From Prevotella sp. UBA2850 (GTDB taxonomy: Bacteria > Bacteroidota > Bacteroidia > Bacteroidales > Bacteroidaceae), in NCBI GenBank assembly GCA_002350805.1, contig DEFO01000021.1:1-50411 (forward strand): a stretch of 50,411 bases of DNA. Direction: 5' to 3'. The notes below the pieces were generated by a model. That model ran no database searches and was not told the origin of the DNA. It saw only the letters and a program-made list of their open reading frames with translations. Shown piece by piece: positions 34,423 through 43,211 of the stretch. Every line of letters begins with the position of its first letter. Positions within the stretch are counted from its first letter, which is position 1. The position numbers and the translations under genes were made by a program.

Positions 34423-35706
34423 ATGGACAAAAAACTACGCATGGCCTCCCTTTGCGTGCAGGCCGGATACAAAGCCAAGAATGGCGAGCCCATAGAGGTG
34501 CCCATCATCCAGAGCACCACTTTCAAGTATGATGACTCCGACGAAATGGCACAGCTCTTCGACCTGAAGAAAGAGGGCTATTTCTATACACGTCTGCAGA
34601 ATCCCACCAACGATGCCGTGGCGCAGAAAATCGCCGCCCTCGAAGGAGGCGTGGGATGCGTGCTCACCAGCAGCGGCCAGGCTGCCAACTTCTATGCCGT
34701 GTTCAACATCTGCGAGGCCGGCGACCACTTTGTGACTTCCAACGAGATCTACGGCGGCACCTTCAACCTCTTCGGCGTGACGCTGAAGAAGCTGGGCATC
34801 GAGTGTACCTTCGTGTCGCCCGACGCCAGCGAAGAGGAAATCCAGGCTGCATTCCGCCCCAACACCAAACTGCTGTTCGGCGAGACCATCTCCAACCCCG
34901 GTTGTGCTGTGCTCGACATTGAGAAGTTTGCGCGCATTGCCCATCGCAACGGCGTGCCCCTCATCGTCGACAACACGTTTGCCACACCCGTCAACTGCCG
35001 TCCTTTCGAATGGGGGGCAGACATCGTGACACACTCCACCACCAAATACATGGACGGTATGGCCACACAGGTGGGTGGTGCCGTTATCGACAGCGGCAAT
35101 TTCCCGTGGATGGACCACGCTGAGAAGTTCCCCGGACTGTGCACCCCCGACGAGTCATACCATGGGCTGACCTACGTGAAGGCATTTGGCAAGATGGGCT
35201 TCACCACCAAGCTCGTGGCACAGCTGATGCGCGACCTGGGCTCTATTCCCGCTCCGCAGAACTGCTTCCTGCTCAACCTCGGCCTGCAGACACTCCACCT
35301 GCGCATGGCCCAGCATTGCAAGAATGCCCAGCGCGTGGCAGAGTTCCTGAAAGCCAACGACAAGGTGGCATGGGTGCACTATTGCGGGCTGCCCGGCGAT
35401 AAATACTACGACCTCGGACAGAAATACCTGCCCAACGGCTCGTGCGGCGTGATTGCCTTCGGACTGAAAGGCGACCGCAGTACGGCCATTCAATGGATGG
35501 ACTCGCTGCAAATGATCAACATCGTGACGCATGTGGCCGATGCCCGCACCTGTGTGCTGCACCCCGCCAGCCACACCCACCGGCAGCTCTCCGACGAGCA
35601 ACTGCGCGAGGCAGGAGTGGCCCCCGACCTCATCCGACTGTCGGTAGGCATCGAGGATGTGGAGGATATTCTAGACGACATCCGTCAGGCTTTAAGCAAA
35701 ATCTGA
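34423..35706 (+). CDS. O-acetylhomoserine sulfhydrylase (PLP enzyme)
   Basis: Makes homocysteine from O-acetylhomoserine and sulfide in methionine synthesis. The 427 residues belong to the Cys/Met metabolism PLP family: FYTRLQNPTNDAVAQKIAALEGG, TSSGQAANFYAVFN, LFGETISNPGCAVLDIE, LIVDNTFATPVNCRPFEWGADIV and HSTTKYMDG with the PLP lysine at about 209. The ~50-residue insertion compared with cystathionine gamma-synthase (FPWMDHAEKFPGLCTPDESYHGL) and the C-terminal HPASHTHRQL, VGIEDVEDIL are typical of MetY-type enzymes. It is monocistronic between its promoter and a strong terminator. Confidence 0.95.
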   Translation: MDKKLRMASLCVQAGYKAKNGEPIEVPIIQSTTFKYDDSDEMAQLFDLKKEGYFYTRLQNPTNDAVAQKIAALEGGVGCVLTSSGQAANFYAVFNICEAGDHFVTSNEIYGGTFNLFGVTLKKLGIECTFVSPDASEEEIQAAFRPNTKLLFGETISNPGCAVLDIEKFARIAHRNGVPLIVDNTFATPVNCRPFEWGADIVTHSTTKYMDGMATQVGGAVIDSGNFPWMDHAEKFPGLCTPDESYHGLTYVKAFGKMGFTTKLVAQLMRDLGSIPAPQNCFLLNLGLQTLHLRMAQHCKNAQRVAEFLKANDKVAWVHYCGLPGDKYYDLGQKYLPNGSCGVIAFGLKGDRSTAIQWMDSLQMINIVTHVADARTCVLHPASHTHRQLSDEQLREAGVAPDLIRLSVGIEDVEDILDDIRQALSKI

Positions 35707-35718
35707 AAAAAACACAGG

Positions 35719-35747
35719 AAAATGCCCCACAACGGGGCATTTTTCTT
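35719..35747 (+). terminator. Intrinsic terminator of the sulfhydrylase gene
   Basis: AAAATGCCCC (35719-35728) and GGGGCATTTT (35734-35743) form a perfect stem ending in Ts. Confidence 0.92.
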
Positions 35748-35796
35748 GTTTATAGAGCAAAAAGTAAGCTAACAAACAAAAATTTTTCGGTTTTTC

Positions 35797-35829
35797 TTTG
35801 GTAGATAACTAATAAAGCCGTATATTTGC
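35797..35829 (+). promoter_or_regulatory. Promoter of gdhA
   Basis: TTTG (35797-35800), 20 bases, TATATTTGC (35821-35829). Leader of about 34 bases. Confidence 0.75.
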
Positions 35830-35868
35830 GGCAGATTTATAACACATTGTTAATTTAACTTTAATATT

Positions 35869-37209
35869 ATGGAAGTCGAAAAAATTATGCAGCACCTGGA
35901 GGCAAAGCATCCGGGAGAATCAGAGTACTTGCAGGCAGTTCGCGAAGTGCTTGAAACCGTTAAAGACGTTTACAACGAGCATCCTGAGTTCGAAAAGGCA
36001 AAGATCATGGAGCGCATCGTTGAGCCAGAGCGCATCATCACATTCCGTGTGCCCTGGGTGGACGACAAAGGCGAGGTTCAGGTGAACATCGGTTATCGCG
36101 TGCAGTTCAACAGCGCCATTGGCCCGTACAAAGGCGGTCTCCGTTTCCATCCCTCTGTGAACCTCTCTATCCTGAAGTTCCTCGGATTCGAGCAGACATT
36201 CAAGAACGCACTCACCACACTGCCTATGGGTGGTGGTAAGGGTGGCTCTGACTTCGCTCCCCGCGGTAAGAGCGACGCTGAGATCATGCGTTTCTGCCAG
36301 GCCTTCATGACAGAACTCTATAAAGTGATTGGTCCCGACATGGACGTTCCTGCTGGTGACATCGGTGTTGGCGGCCGCGAGATTGGCTACCTCTTCGGTA
36401 TGTACAAGAAGCTCACCAGCCAGTTCCATGGCGCTACTCTGACCGGTAAGGGTCTGGAGTGGGGTGGCTCTATCCTCCGTCCTGAGGCTACCGGTTTCGG
36501 TGCTCTCTACTTCGTGAACCACATGATGCAGAAGCATGGTCTCGACATCAAGGGCAAGACCGTGGCTATCTCTGGTTTCGGTAACGTGGCTTGGGGTGCT
36601 GCCAAGAAGGCTACTGAGCTGGGCGCCAAGGTGATTACCATCTCTGGTCCTGACGGCTACATCCTCGACGAGGCTGGTCTGAACGACGAGAAGATTGCTT
36701 ACATGCTCGAGCTCCGTGCCAGCGGTAACGACATCTGCGCTCCTTATGCAGACGAGTTCCCCGGCTCTAAGTTCTTCGCAGGCAAGAAGCCTTGGGAGGC
36801 AAAAGCAGACATCTATCTGCCTTGCGCTACTCAGAACGAGCTCAACGGTGCTGACGCTGACGCCATCCTGGCCAACAAGCCGCTGTGCGTAGCTGAGGTT
36901 TCGAACATGGGTTGCACAGCCGAGGCTGTCAACAAGTTCATCGCCGCTGGTCAGCTCTTCGCTCCTGGTAAGGCTGTCAACGCTGGTGGTGTGGCTACCT
37001 CTGGTCTGGAGATGACTCAGAACTCTATCCGTCTCTCTTGGAGCGGTGCTGAGGTCGACGAGAAGCTCCACAACATCATGAGCAACATCCACGAGCAGTG
37101 CGTGAAGTACGGTACTGAGAAGAATGGCTACATCAACTACGTGAAGGGTGCCAACGTGGCCGGATTCATGAAGGTTGCCAACGCCATGATGGCTCAGGGT
37201 ATCGTATAA
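35869..37209 (+). CDS. gdhA: NADP-type glutamate dehydrogenase
   Basis: Reversible reductive amination of 2-oxoglutarate; the main ammonia-assimilating enzyme in many Bacteroidales. The 446 residues match the hexameric ~450-aa GdhA type: IGPYKGGLRFHPSVNLSILKFLG and LPMGGGKGGSDFAPRGKS contain the substrate lysines, DMDVPAGDIGVGGREIGY follows, and VAISGFGNVAWGAAKKATELGAKVI is the nucleotide-binding fold. Codon use is clearly more biased (GGT, GCT, CGT, AAG) than in neighbours, indicating very high expression. A CCTCTCG...CGAGGGG hairpin lies in the 47 bases before the RlpA-like gene. Confidence 0.97.
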   Translation: MEVEKIMQHLEAKHPGESEYLQAVREVLETVKDVYNEHPEFEKAKIMERIVEPERIITFRVPWVDDKGEVQVNIGYRVQFNSAIGPYKGGLRFHPSVNLSILKFLGFEQTFKNALTTLPMGGGKGGSDFAPRGKSDAEIMRFCQAFMTELYKVIGPDMDVPAGDIGVGGREIGYLFGMYKKLTSQFHGATLTGKGLEWGGSILRPEATGFGALYFVNHMMQKHGLDIKGKTVAISGFGNVAWGAAKKATELGAKVITISGPDGYILDEAGLNDEKIAYMLELRASGNDICAPYADEFPGSKFFAGKKPWEAKADIYLPCATQNELNGADADAILANKPLCVAEVSNMGCTAEAVNKFIAAGQLFAPGKAVNAGGVATSGLEMTQNSIRLSWSGAEVDEKLHNIMSNIHEQCVKYGTEKNGYINYVKGANVAGFMKVANAMMAQGIV

Positions 37210-37256
37210 CAGCCCTCCCCTATCCTCTCGCCAGAACGAGGGGAAACAGGAATAGA

Positions 37257-37910
37257 ATGAATATTAAAAACAAGATATTAATAACCATTCTGACCCTTTC
37301 AAGCTTTACCTTTCTGCAAGCTCAAACGCAGAAGGGTAAAGCTTCATTTTATTCTAAAAGAGCCACTGGAACCCGCACCGCCAACGGTGAGCGCCTCCAT
37401 CACGACAGTCTGACATGCGCCCATCGCTCCCATCCTTTCGGGACGCTACTCAAAGTCACCAATCCCGCCAACGGCAAGGAAGTCATCGTCAGAGTGACCG
37501 ACCGCGGACCCTTTGTGCGCGGCCGCATCATCGACCTGTCATGGCGAGCCGCCAAGGAGTTAGGCATGATTGCCTCGGGCATTGCCATGGTACATGTGGA
37601 AGTCTACAAGAAGCCGCAAGGTGTTCCCTTCAAGCCTGAGGAAAAGCCCCAGCTGCCCGAGATTGACTTTGAGGTGGCCGACGCCGGATATAGTTTTATT
37701 CCCGCCTGGCGCGACTCCTCATTGGTGCATCAGCACAAAGCTTTGCCTGCCAAAATCAAAAAGCAGGTGCACAATCCTCTCGACACCGACAAGAGTACGG
37801 TGGGGAAAAAGAACACAAAGCCCACGGATGACAACAAGGCCGAGGAAGACGAGAAAGCACCCAGCATCTTCGAGCGGCTGAAGAAATGGGGAAAGGAAAA
37901 GATGAAATAA
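37257..37910 (+). CDS. RlpA-like septal/peptidoglycan protein (double-psi beta-barrel)
   Basis: Predicted periplasmic protein with signal peptide (1-22, ends LQAQ) and an RlpA double-psi beta-barrel (about 27-118). GKASFYSKRATGTRTANGERLHHDSLTCAHRSHPFGT, VRVTDRGPFVRGRIIDLSWRAAKELGM and VHVEVYK are the family signatures; D in TDRGPF and the E in NGER are the candidate catalytic residues for lytic transglycosylase activity. The ~100-residue C-terminal tail is charged, lysine-rich and has no SPOR domain, unlike E. coli RlpA. It probably shares the gdhA transcript in part. Confidence 0.9.
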   Translation: MNIKNKILITILTLSSFTFLQAQTQKGKASFYSKRATGTRTANGERLHHDSLTCAHRSHPFGTLLKVTNPANGKEVIVRVTDRGPFVRGRIIDLSWRAAKELGMIASGIAMVHVEVYKKPQGVPFKPEEKPQLPEIDFEVADAGYSFIPAWRDSSLVHQHKALPAKIKKQVHNPLDTDKSTVGKKNTKPTDDNKAEEDEKAPSIFERLKKWGKEKMK

Positions 37911-37939
37911 CTACCAAGGTATTCAGCATGCCGATAAAA

Positions 37940-37976
37940 CGATTGCAGAGGAGTCTGGAAGGCTCCTCTGCAATCG
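37940..37976 (-). terminator. Long terminator hairpin between convergent genes
   Basis: CGATTGCAGAGGAG (37940-37953) and CTCCTCTGCAATCG (37963-37976) form a perfect 14-bp stem with a 9-base loop. On the minus strand TTTTA follows, so it best serves the lipoprotein gene at 38004, although it lies directly after the RlpA-like gene too. Confidence 0.85.
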
Positions 37977-38003
37977 TAGAAAGCGTCTCTGGAAAGTTAT
38001 AGC

Positions 38004-38810
38004 TTATCTCTGTGTGCGCACATTGATTTCTTGTACGGCGGAGGCTGTGCGGCCGCTACCTTGCTGGGCCTGAATGCGGAACACGGCCTCGCCATTCTTC
38101 AGACGGCTGTCACCTTTAATCATGGCCGTGTAGCGGATGCCCTTGCCCGGGCCAATCTGCTCAACGCGTGCTGCGGGCGACACGAAGATATGACGGTTGC
38201 CGGTAATCTCTGCCACATCGGGGCGAACATCGTAGAGTGTGTTTGCCGTACGGTTTCTCACCTCAAAGGTGATGCGGCCTATCTCACCGGGCTCCAGCAC
38301 ACCGTTGCGGTTGTCGTCGACAAAATGAATACGCCCGATCTCCAGTCCTTGTCCCTGATAGTTCTTCGAGGGGGCAACAGGAGTCACAGCAGAACCAGGA
38401 CCATTGCCAATGTTCAGGTCGATGCGGTCGTCACCGCCATTGTTGGGGTCGTAGCCACTGCCCTGCACACCATTGTACTGATAGTCGTAACCATCGTTCT
38501 GGTAGTCGCGCTGGTTGTATTGATAGTCGCGCTGCGACATACGGTCTTGTATCTCCTCGCGCTTCTGCTGTATTCTTCGCTCTTGCGCCTTATCAGCAGC
38601 GTTACCGATAGCCGCGCCTACCACAGCACCGCCGGCCATGCCGATGATGCTTCCCCAGTCACTGCCGCGAGGGCCGTCGCTCAATCCGCCGATGGCGGAA
38701 CCAAGGATGGAGCCGAGCGAAGAACCCGTGTAGGCTCCGCTGGCTGTGTAAGAGCCGCAACTGCTGACGAGCAGCGCACCTGCCATTGCGTATACAAAAA
38801 CCTTTTTCAT
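38004..38810 (-). CDS. Glycine-zipper lipoprotein
   Basis: A 268-residue envelope lipoprotein. From ATG 38810 (the TTG at 38822 is rejected) the signal MKKVFVYAMAGALLVSSCGSY gives a lipobox Cys at 18. Residues about 30-75 are a glycine zipper (GSSLGSILGSAIGGLSDG, IIGMAGGAVVGAAIG), able to insert in or span a membrane. A Gln/Tyr/Asp-rich low-complexity part with repeated QRDYQ-like units follows (about 90-125). The C-terminal ~110 residues (IGRIHFVDDNRNGVLEPGEIGRITFEVRNRT) look like an Ig-like domain with a calcium-type DDNRNGVLEPGE loop. Its role is unknown; envelope structure or stress sensing is a guess. Confidence 0.82.
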   Translation of the reverse strand: MKKVFVYAMAGALLVSSCGSYTASGAYTGSSLGSILGSAIGGLSDGPRGSDWGSIIGMAGGAVVGAAIGNAADKAQERRIQQKREEIQDRMSQRDYQYNQRDYQNDGYDYQYNGVQGSGYDPNNGGDDRIDLNIGNGPGSAVTPVAPSKNYQGQGLEIGRIHFVDDNRNGVLEPGEIGRITFEVRNRTANTLYDVRPDVAEITGNRHIFVSPAARVEQIGPGKGIRYTAMIKGDSRLKNGEAVFRIQAQQGSGRTASAVQEINVRTQR

Positions 38811-38838
38811 CTTTCGTTCCAAATTAATGATTCACGCT

Positions 38839-38870
38839 GCAAAGATATGAAAAAATCTCTTCACCGTCAA
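38839..38870 (-). promoter_or_regulatory. Promoter of the glycine-zipper lipoprotein gene
   Basis: On the minus strand TTG (38868-38870), 20 bases, TATCTTTGC (38839-38847). Confidence 0.7.
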
Positions 38871-38962
38871 GGGGGAAATCCCGAAAACAGCGTAGGGGAA
38901 ACCCGAAAAATTCATCTCCGCGCGTGCCTCGATGGTTCATGAAGGCTGCCAGCACTGCTCTC

Positions 38963-39265
38963 TTAGTGAATATCAAAGAGCTTCACGAAGCCCGTCATCT
39001 CGAAGATTTTACGAATCTCGCCGTTCATATTCGTCAGTTGTAAATGGCCGTTCTTGGCGGCGCTTTCCTTGTTCAACCGCAGCAGGATACGCAGTCCCAG
39101 ACTGCAAATATACTCCAGCCCGCCGCAATCGAGCACCAGTTGCTGGTCAGCATGGTCGAAAAGGGGCTGAATGTCACTCAAAAACTGGGTGGCCTCGTTG
39201 GTATCGAACCACCCCGTCAGGATGGCCGTATACACACCGTTGGCTTCTTGAATGTCTACTTTCAT
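38963..39265 (-). CDS. STAS-domain anti-sigma factor antagonist (RsbV/SpoIIAA-like)
   Basis: A 100-residue single STAS domain. LVLDCGGLEYICSLGLRILLRL contains the phosphorylatable serine, S55, at the position used by RsbV and SpoIIAA. It begins one base after the SLC13 permease stop codon, so translation is coupled, and the SpoIIE phosphatase/HATPase fusion is two genes upstream. The expected cycle is phosphorylation of S55 by the HATPase domain and dephosphorylation by the SpoIIE domain. The target of the unphosphorylated form is not evident; no sigma factor is encoded nearby. Confidence 0.92.
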   Translation of the reverse strand: MKVDIQEANGVYTAILTGWFDTNEATQFLSDIQPLFDHADQQLVLDCGGLEYICSLGLRILLRLNKESAAKNGHLQLTNMNGEIRKIFEMTGFVKLFDIH

Positions 39266-39266
39266 A

Positions 39267-41072
39267 TTATTGTAATGGTGTTAAGGGATAAATCATGTTT
39301 GTGATAAAAAGATTAGCGGCCAGGATGATGAGATTCATCCAGAATCCTATCCTGATAAAGTCGCTGAAGCGGTAGCCGCCGGGGCCGTACACCAGCATGT
39401 GCGTGGGTGAGCCAATGGGCGTGGCGAAACTCGAACTGACGCTGATCATCAGGGCAATGAGGAATGTATAAGGCTCATAGCCCAGTTCTGTTGCCGCCTG
39501 ATACATAATGGGGAAGAACATGGCACCGGCTGCCGTATTACTGATGAACTCAGTGATGAAGGTACCCACCAGACAGATAGCCGCCATGACCACTATCGGG
39601 TTGGTGCCACAGACGTCAAGGATACCGATGGCCAACCGCTGGGCAATGCCTGTCTTCTCAATGGCCAGTCCGAGCACTACCGAGCCGGCGAACACCATCA
39701 GGATCTCCCAGTTGATGCTCTTCATCGCCTGGTCCAGGCTGCAGCAACGCGTGATCACCATGGCGAAAGCCGCCAGGAACGCACATTGCAGCAGCGGCAT
39801 CACGTTCAATGCCGAAAGCGCGACCATCGCAATCATGATGGTGGTCGATATCAGCGTTTTCTTGCTGATATTAGGCAGTTCGTTGGAGTCGAAGAACTGC
39901 AGAACAGAGCTCAGTTCCCCAGTGTTGACTTGCAACTTCGGAGGGCACTCCAGCAGCAGGGTGTCGCCAGCCTGCAGCGTCACCTCGCGCGGCGACTGGG
40001 CGATGCGCTTGCCGCGGCGGGCTACGGCAACGAGTGTCATGTTATGATCTTTCTCAAATGTGCTGCCCCCGATGGAGGTGCCAATCATACTGCTGCCGAA
40101 GGTCACATAGGCCGTACGCAGCTGGCGGTTGTTGTCCACCTCGCTCATCTTGAACACGTGGTGGTCGGCATTCACGAAGCCGTGGGTCTTCTTCAAATCC
40201 AGAATCTCGTCAATCTGCCCGGCATATACCAGACGGTCGCCGCCCATCAACAGTTCGTCGTCGGCCACGGGCGAGATCACCTCCTTGTCGAAATGCACAA
40301 TCTCGATGAGACTACCGCCTCTCACCTGATGTAGGCCCGCCTCGCCTACCGTTTGGCCGATATAGTCGTTGTCCGAGGGGATAAGCAGTTCAACGGTATA
40401 GTCGGAGGTCGACTCGAAGGCTGCCTCAGGTGCCTTCCGGTCGGGCAACAGCCTGCGCAGGGCGATAATCGACAACACACCGACGGCCAGACAGAACAGG
40501 CCGGGCAGCATGGTGGCCAGCACATTCATGGCCGAACCAGTCTGGTCGGCATACAAACCAGAGATGATCAGGTTCGGAGGCGTACCGATGAGCGTACATA
40601 CACCTCCCATTCCCGATGCATAGCTCAATGGAATGAGCAGCTTCGAAGGAGAGATGTTCAGCTTCTTGGCCCACATCTTGACAATGCCCACGAACAAAGC
40701 CACCACCGTGGTATTGCTCAGGAAGGAACTCAGTCCGGCCACGGGCAGCATCAGTCGCACTACAGCCTTGCTGTATGAGCTGGGCTGACCGAGCAGATGC
40801 TTCACAATCCATTGCAACACACCCGTATAGGTGAGACCTGCCACCACTACAAACAGCACACCGATGACCACCACCGAGGTGGAACTGAAGCCCGAGAAAG
40901 CCTCTTTCGCATCGAGCACGCCCGTCACAAACAACACACCAATAGCCCCTAGAAACGCCACATCTGCACGAATCTTGGTGAACAACAGTACGGTGAACAT
41001 TGTCAGCACTGTAGCAATGGTAATCCAAGCATACAGATTGAATCCTAAAAAAATGATCGATTCCATATTCAT
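39267..41072 (-). CDS. SLC13/DASS-family permease with two RCK_C (TrkA-C) domains
   Basis: Inner-membrane transporter, 601 residues. The two halves of the permease (about 1-200 and 405-601) each contain the re-entrant substrate motif SNTTVVALFVGI and SNTAAGAMFFPI, and helices such as GGVCTLIGTPPNLIISGL and SSFATPIGSPTHMLVYGPGGY. Between them, about 220-390, lie two RCK_C/TrkA-C-type regulatory domains (SLIEIVHFDKEVISPVADDELLMGGDRLVYAG and TLVAVARRGKRIAQSPREVTLQAGDTLLLEC). Members carry dicarboxylates, sulfate or other anions; substrate is unknown here. It is the middle gene of the phosphatase-permease-STAS operon. Confidence 0.92.
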   Translation of the reverse strand: MNMESIIFLGFNLYAWITIATVLTMFTVLLFTKIRADVAFLGAIGVLFVTGVLDAKEAFSGFSSTSVVVIGVLFVVVAGLTYTGVLQWIVKHLLGQPSSYSKAVVRLMLPVAGLSSFLSNTTVVALFVGIVKMWAKKLNISPSKLLIPLSYASGMGGVCTLIGTPPNLIISGLYADQTGSAMNVLATMLPGLFCLAVGVLSIIALRRLLPDRKAPEAAFESTSDYTVELLIPSDNDYIGQTVGEAGLHQVRGGSLIEIVHFDKEVISPVADDELLMGGDRLVYAGQIDEILDLKKTHGFVNADHHVFKMSEVDNNRQLRTAYVTFGSSMIGTSIGGSTFEKDHNMTLVAVARRGKRIAQSPREVTLQAGDTLLLECPPKLQVNTGELSSVLQFFDSNELPNISKKTLISTTIMIAMVALSALNVMPLLQCAFLAAFAMVITRCCSLDQAMKSINWEILMVFAGSVVLGLAIEKTGIAQRLAIGILDVCGTNPIVVMAAICLVGTFITEFISNTAAGAMFFPIMYQAATELGYEPYTFLIALMISVSSSFATPIGSPTHMLVYGPGGYRFSDFIRIGFWMNLIILAANLFITNMIYPLTPLQ

Positions 41073-41120
41073 ACGTTTTATTTATCTTCCACAAGGATGG
41101 CAAATGAGGTCACCTGTTGC

Positions 41121-43085
41121 TTATCGGAACCTCTTCACCAGCGTCAGCATATTATAACCGTCGTCTGTGCGCTCATACTTCATATCGTCCATCAGGTTGC
41201 GCACCAGATAGATGCCCAGGCCGCCAATGGCCCGTCTCCGCAAATCAGTGGTGGTATCAGCCTCGGCGGCTTGGGTAGGATCGAAAGGTGCGCCGCTGTC
41301 CTTGATGGTCAACAGCAGTCGGTTTCCCTCTACGCGCGAGCTGATTTCCACATGCCCGCGCTTTCCTTTCGGATAAGCATAGTTGATGACGTTCACCACC
41401 GCTTCCTCCAGCGCCAGGTTGATGGACCTGTAGGTGGCATCGTCGATGTTCAGTTCGCTACACACTGAGAACAGGAAAGTCTGCATGCGCTTCACTTCTG
41501 CCACCTCATTCTTCAGCACGATATGGCGCTCTGTCTCTACATTCTGAGCACGCTCATTGTGACGCAAATAGAGCATGGTAAGGTCGTCACTCTGCTCTTT
41601 TCCATCGGCAAAAAGCTTCACTTGCTGCTGCAGATAGGCGACAATATCGGGGGCCTGCTGCTCCCGACAGGTCTCCATACAGGCCAGCAGACGCTCTTCG
41701 CCGAACAGTTTTCGATGGGGATTGACTGCCTCCGTCAGACCGTCGGTATAGAGCAGCAAGGCCGTACCGGGAGCAAATGTCACCTGCTGCTCCTCGTAAT
41801 TGTAGTGGTCCACCACACCCACGGGCAGGTTCACCTCCGTCTGCAACAGTTGACATTCTCCGTCGGGGGGAATGAGCACGGGGGCATTCTGCGCTGCATT
41901 ACAGTAGGTCAGTATATGAGTCTTCAGGTCGAGCACGCCCACAAAGAGAGTCACAAACAAAAACTGCTCATTGGCAGTGGCTATGGCACGATTGATCTCG
42001 CGCACCACATTGGCAGCCGACTGATAGTTGCTGGCCAGATTGCGAAACAACGTGCGGGTGACGGCCATGTAAAGGGAGGCTGGCACACCCTTTCCGGCCA
42101 CATCGCCGACAATGAAAAACACCTCGTCGCCATCTATCACAAAGTCGTACAAGTCGCCTCCCACCTCGCGGGCCGGTGTCATCGAGGCAAAAATATCTAT
42201 ATCCTCGCGCTGCGGAAAGTCTTTGGTAATCATGCCCATCTGTATGTCGTGGGCAATGGTCAGCTCGCTCAGCATGTGCTCCTTGGTGGCTGTGGTCTGC
42301 TTCAAATCCTCAATATACTGTTTCAGCGAAACCTGCATATACTCAAACGAGTTGCGCAACTGCAACAGTTCATCTTCCGACTTGATCTCCGGCAGCGGCG
42401 TGTCGAGGTTTCCATCGGCGATGCTCATGGCTGAATCGGCAAACAGGTGCAAGGGCTTGACCATGCGGTAGATGGCCACCGCACAACAGCCGAAAAGCAC
42501 TAGCAGCCCGATGAGGAATGCGACTACGCCATAGAAAATGAGCGTCTTATAGCTCGACAGAATGTCAACGCGCGAGCATACCACAGCCGCCGAGAGCCCT
42601 CGCTTCTGCACCGGTTCATAGATGAGCAGCGACAACCGCGCGCCCTGAAACACCTCCTTCATGCCACTTTGTCCACTTCCCATTGCGCCGACAATGCTCT
42701 GCAACTCGGCAGCCGTGCAGTGTTGAACGAGGGTATCACCTACATGCACCAGCTGTCGGGCTGAATCGGTCATCAAGGTGAACGAATGCTTGTAGGGCTT
42801 CACAGCCTGCAGTAGCGCCACGTATTCAGCAAGCCCCATCGTGTCGCCACGCGCCTCGGCCTCAGCAGCCTGCAAGCGCATCGCCATCACCGCATCATGC
42901 AGTTCGGTGCGGGCTTTCACGGCAGTCTCTTCTTTCACTTGCTCCTCCGAGAAGTACAAATAGGTCAGTAAGGCAGCAAGGAAAACACCTGCCGCAATCA
43001 GCAAAATGGCAGTACTCAGTCGGGCTGAGAACGATTTCCACAGTGCCAGATCGTATTTGTATTCAAAATTCGGAGCCTCTATCAC
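41121..43085 (-). CDS. Membrane SpoIIE/PP2C phosphatase fused to RsbW-type HATPase
   Basis: A 654-residue sensor with both opposing activities of a partner-switching module. TM1 (about 23-46) and TM2 (about 178-200) enclose a periplasmic sensor of ~130 residues; a HAMP-like segment (about 200-255) and coiled coil follow. The SpoIIE/PP2C domain (about 280-505) has MTPAREVGGDLYDFV, GDVAGKGVPASLYMA, LLLYTDGLTEAVNP and QSDDLTMLYL, the metal-binding acids. The C-terminal HATPase (about 520-654) has INLALEEAVVNVINYAYP, IKDSGAPFDP and GGLGIYLVRNLMDD. The start is GTG 43085: an in-frame TGA lies close upstream. It is first in the operon; SLC13 starts 48 bases downstream. Confidence 0.93.
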   Translation of the reverse strand: MIEAPNFEYKYDLALWKSFSARLSTAILLIAAGVFLAALLTYLYFSEEQVKEETAVKARTELHDAVMAMRLQAAEAEARGDTMGLAEYVALLQAVKPYKHSFTLMTDSARQLVHVGDTLVQHCTAAELQSIVGAMGSGQSGMKEVFQGARLSLLIYEPVQKRGLSAAVVCSRVDILSSYKTLIFYGVVAFLIGLLVLFGCCAVAIYRMVKPLHLFADSAMSIADGNLDTPLPEIKSEDELLQLRNSFEYMQVSLKQYIEDLKQTTATKEHMLSELTIAHDIQMGMITKDFPQREDIDIFASMTPAREVGGDLYDFVIDGDEVFFIVGDVAGKGVPASLYMAVTRTLFRNLASNYQSAANVVREINRAIATANEQFLFVTLFVGVLDLKTHILTYCNAAQNAPVLIPPDGECQLLQTEVNLPVGVVDHYNYEEQQVTFAPGTALLLYTDGLTEAVNPHRKLFGEERLLACMETCREQQAPDIVAYLQQQVKLFADGKEQSDDLTMLYLRHNERAQNVETERHIVLKNEVAEVKRMQTFLFSVCSELNIDDATYRSINLALEEAVVNVINYAYPKGKRGHVEISSRVEGNRLLLTIKDSGAPFDPTQAAEADTTTDLRRRAIGGLGIYLVRNLMDDMKYERTDDGYNMLTLVKRFR

Positions 43086-43133
43086 GTGTCTGATAATACT
43101 TCATCCGACATTCATTCATCGACATTCTCTTCA

Positions 43134-43141
43134 CAAAGATA
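43134..43141 (-). promoter_or_regulatory. -7 element of the SpoIIE operon
   Basis: TATCTTTG on the minus strand, about 49 bases before GTG 43085. Confidence 0.65.
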
Positions 43142-43211
43142 GCAAATAATCGCTTTGATAAGGCTTTCTCATGTGCCACATGCTCTATCTTTTACCATAT
43201 TTTAATAATTA

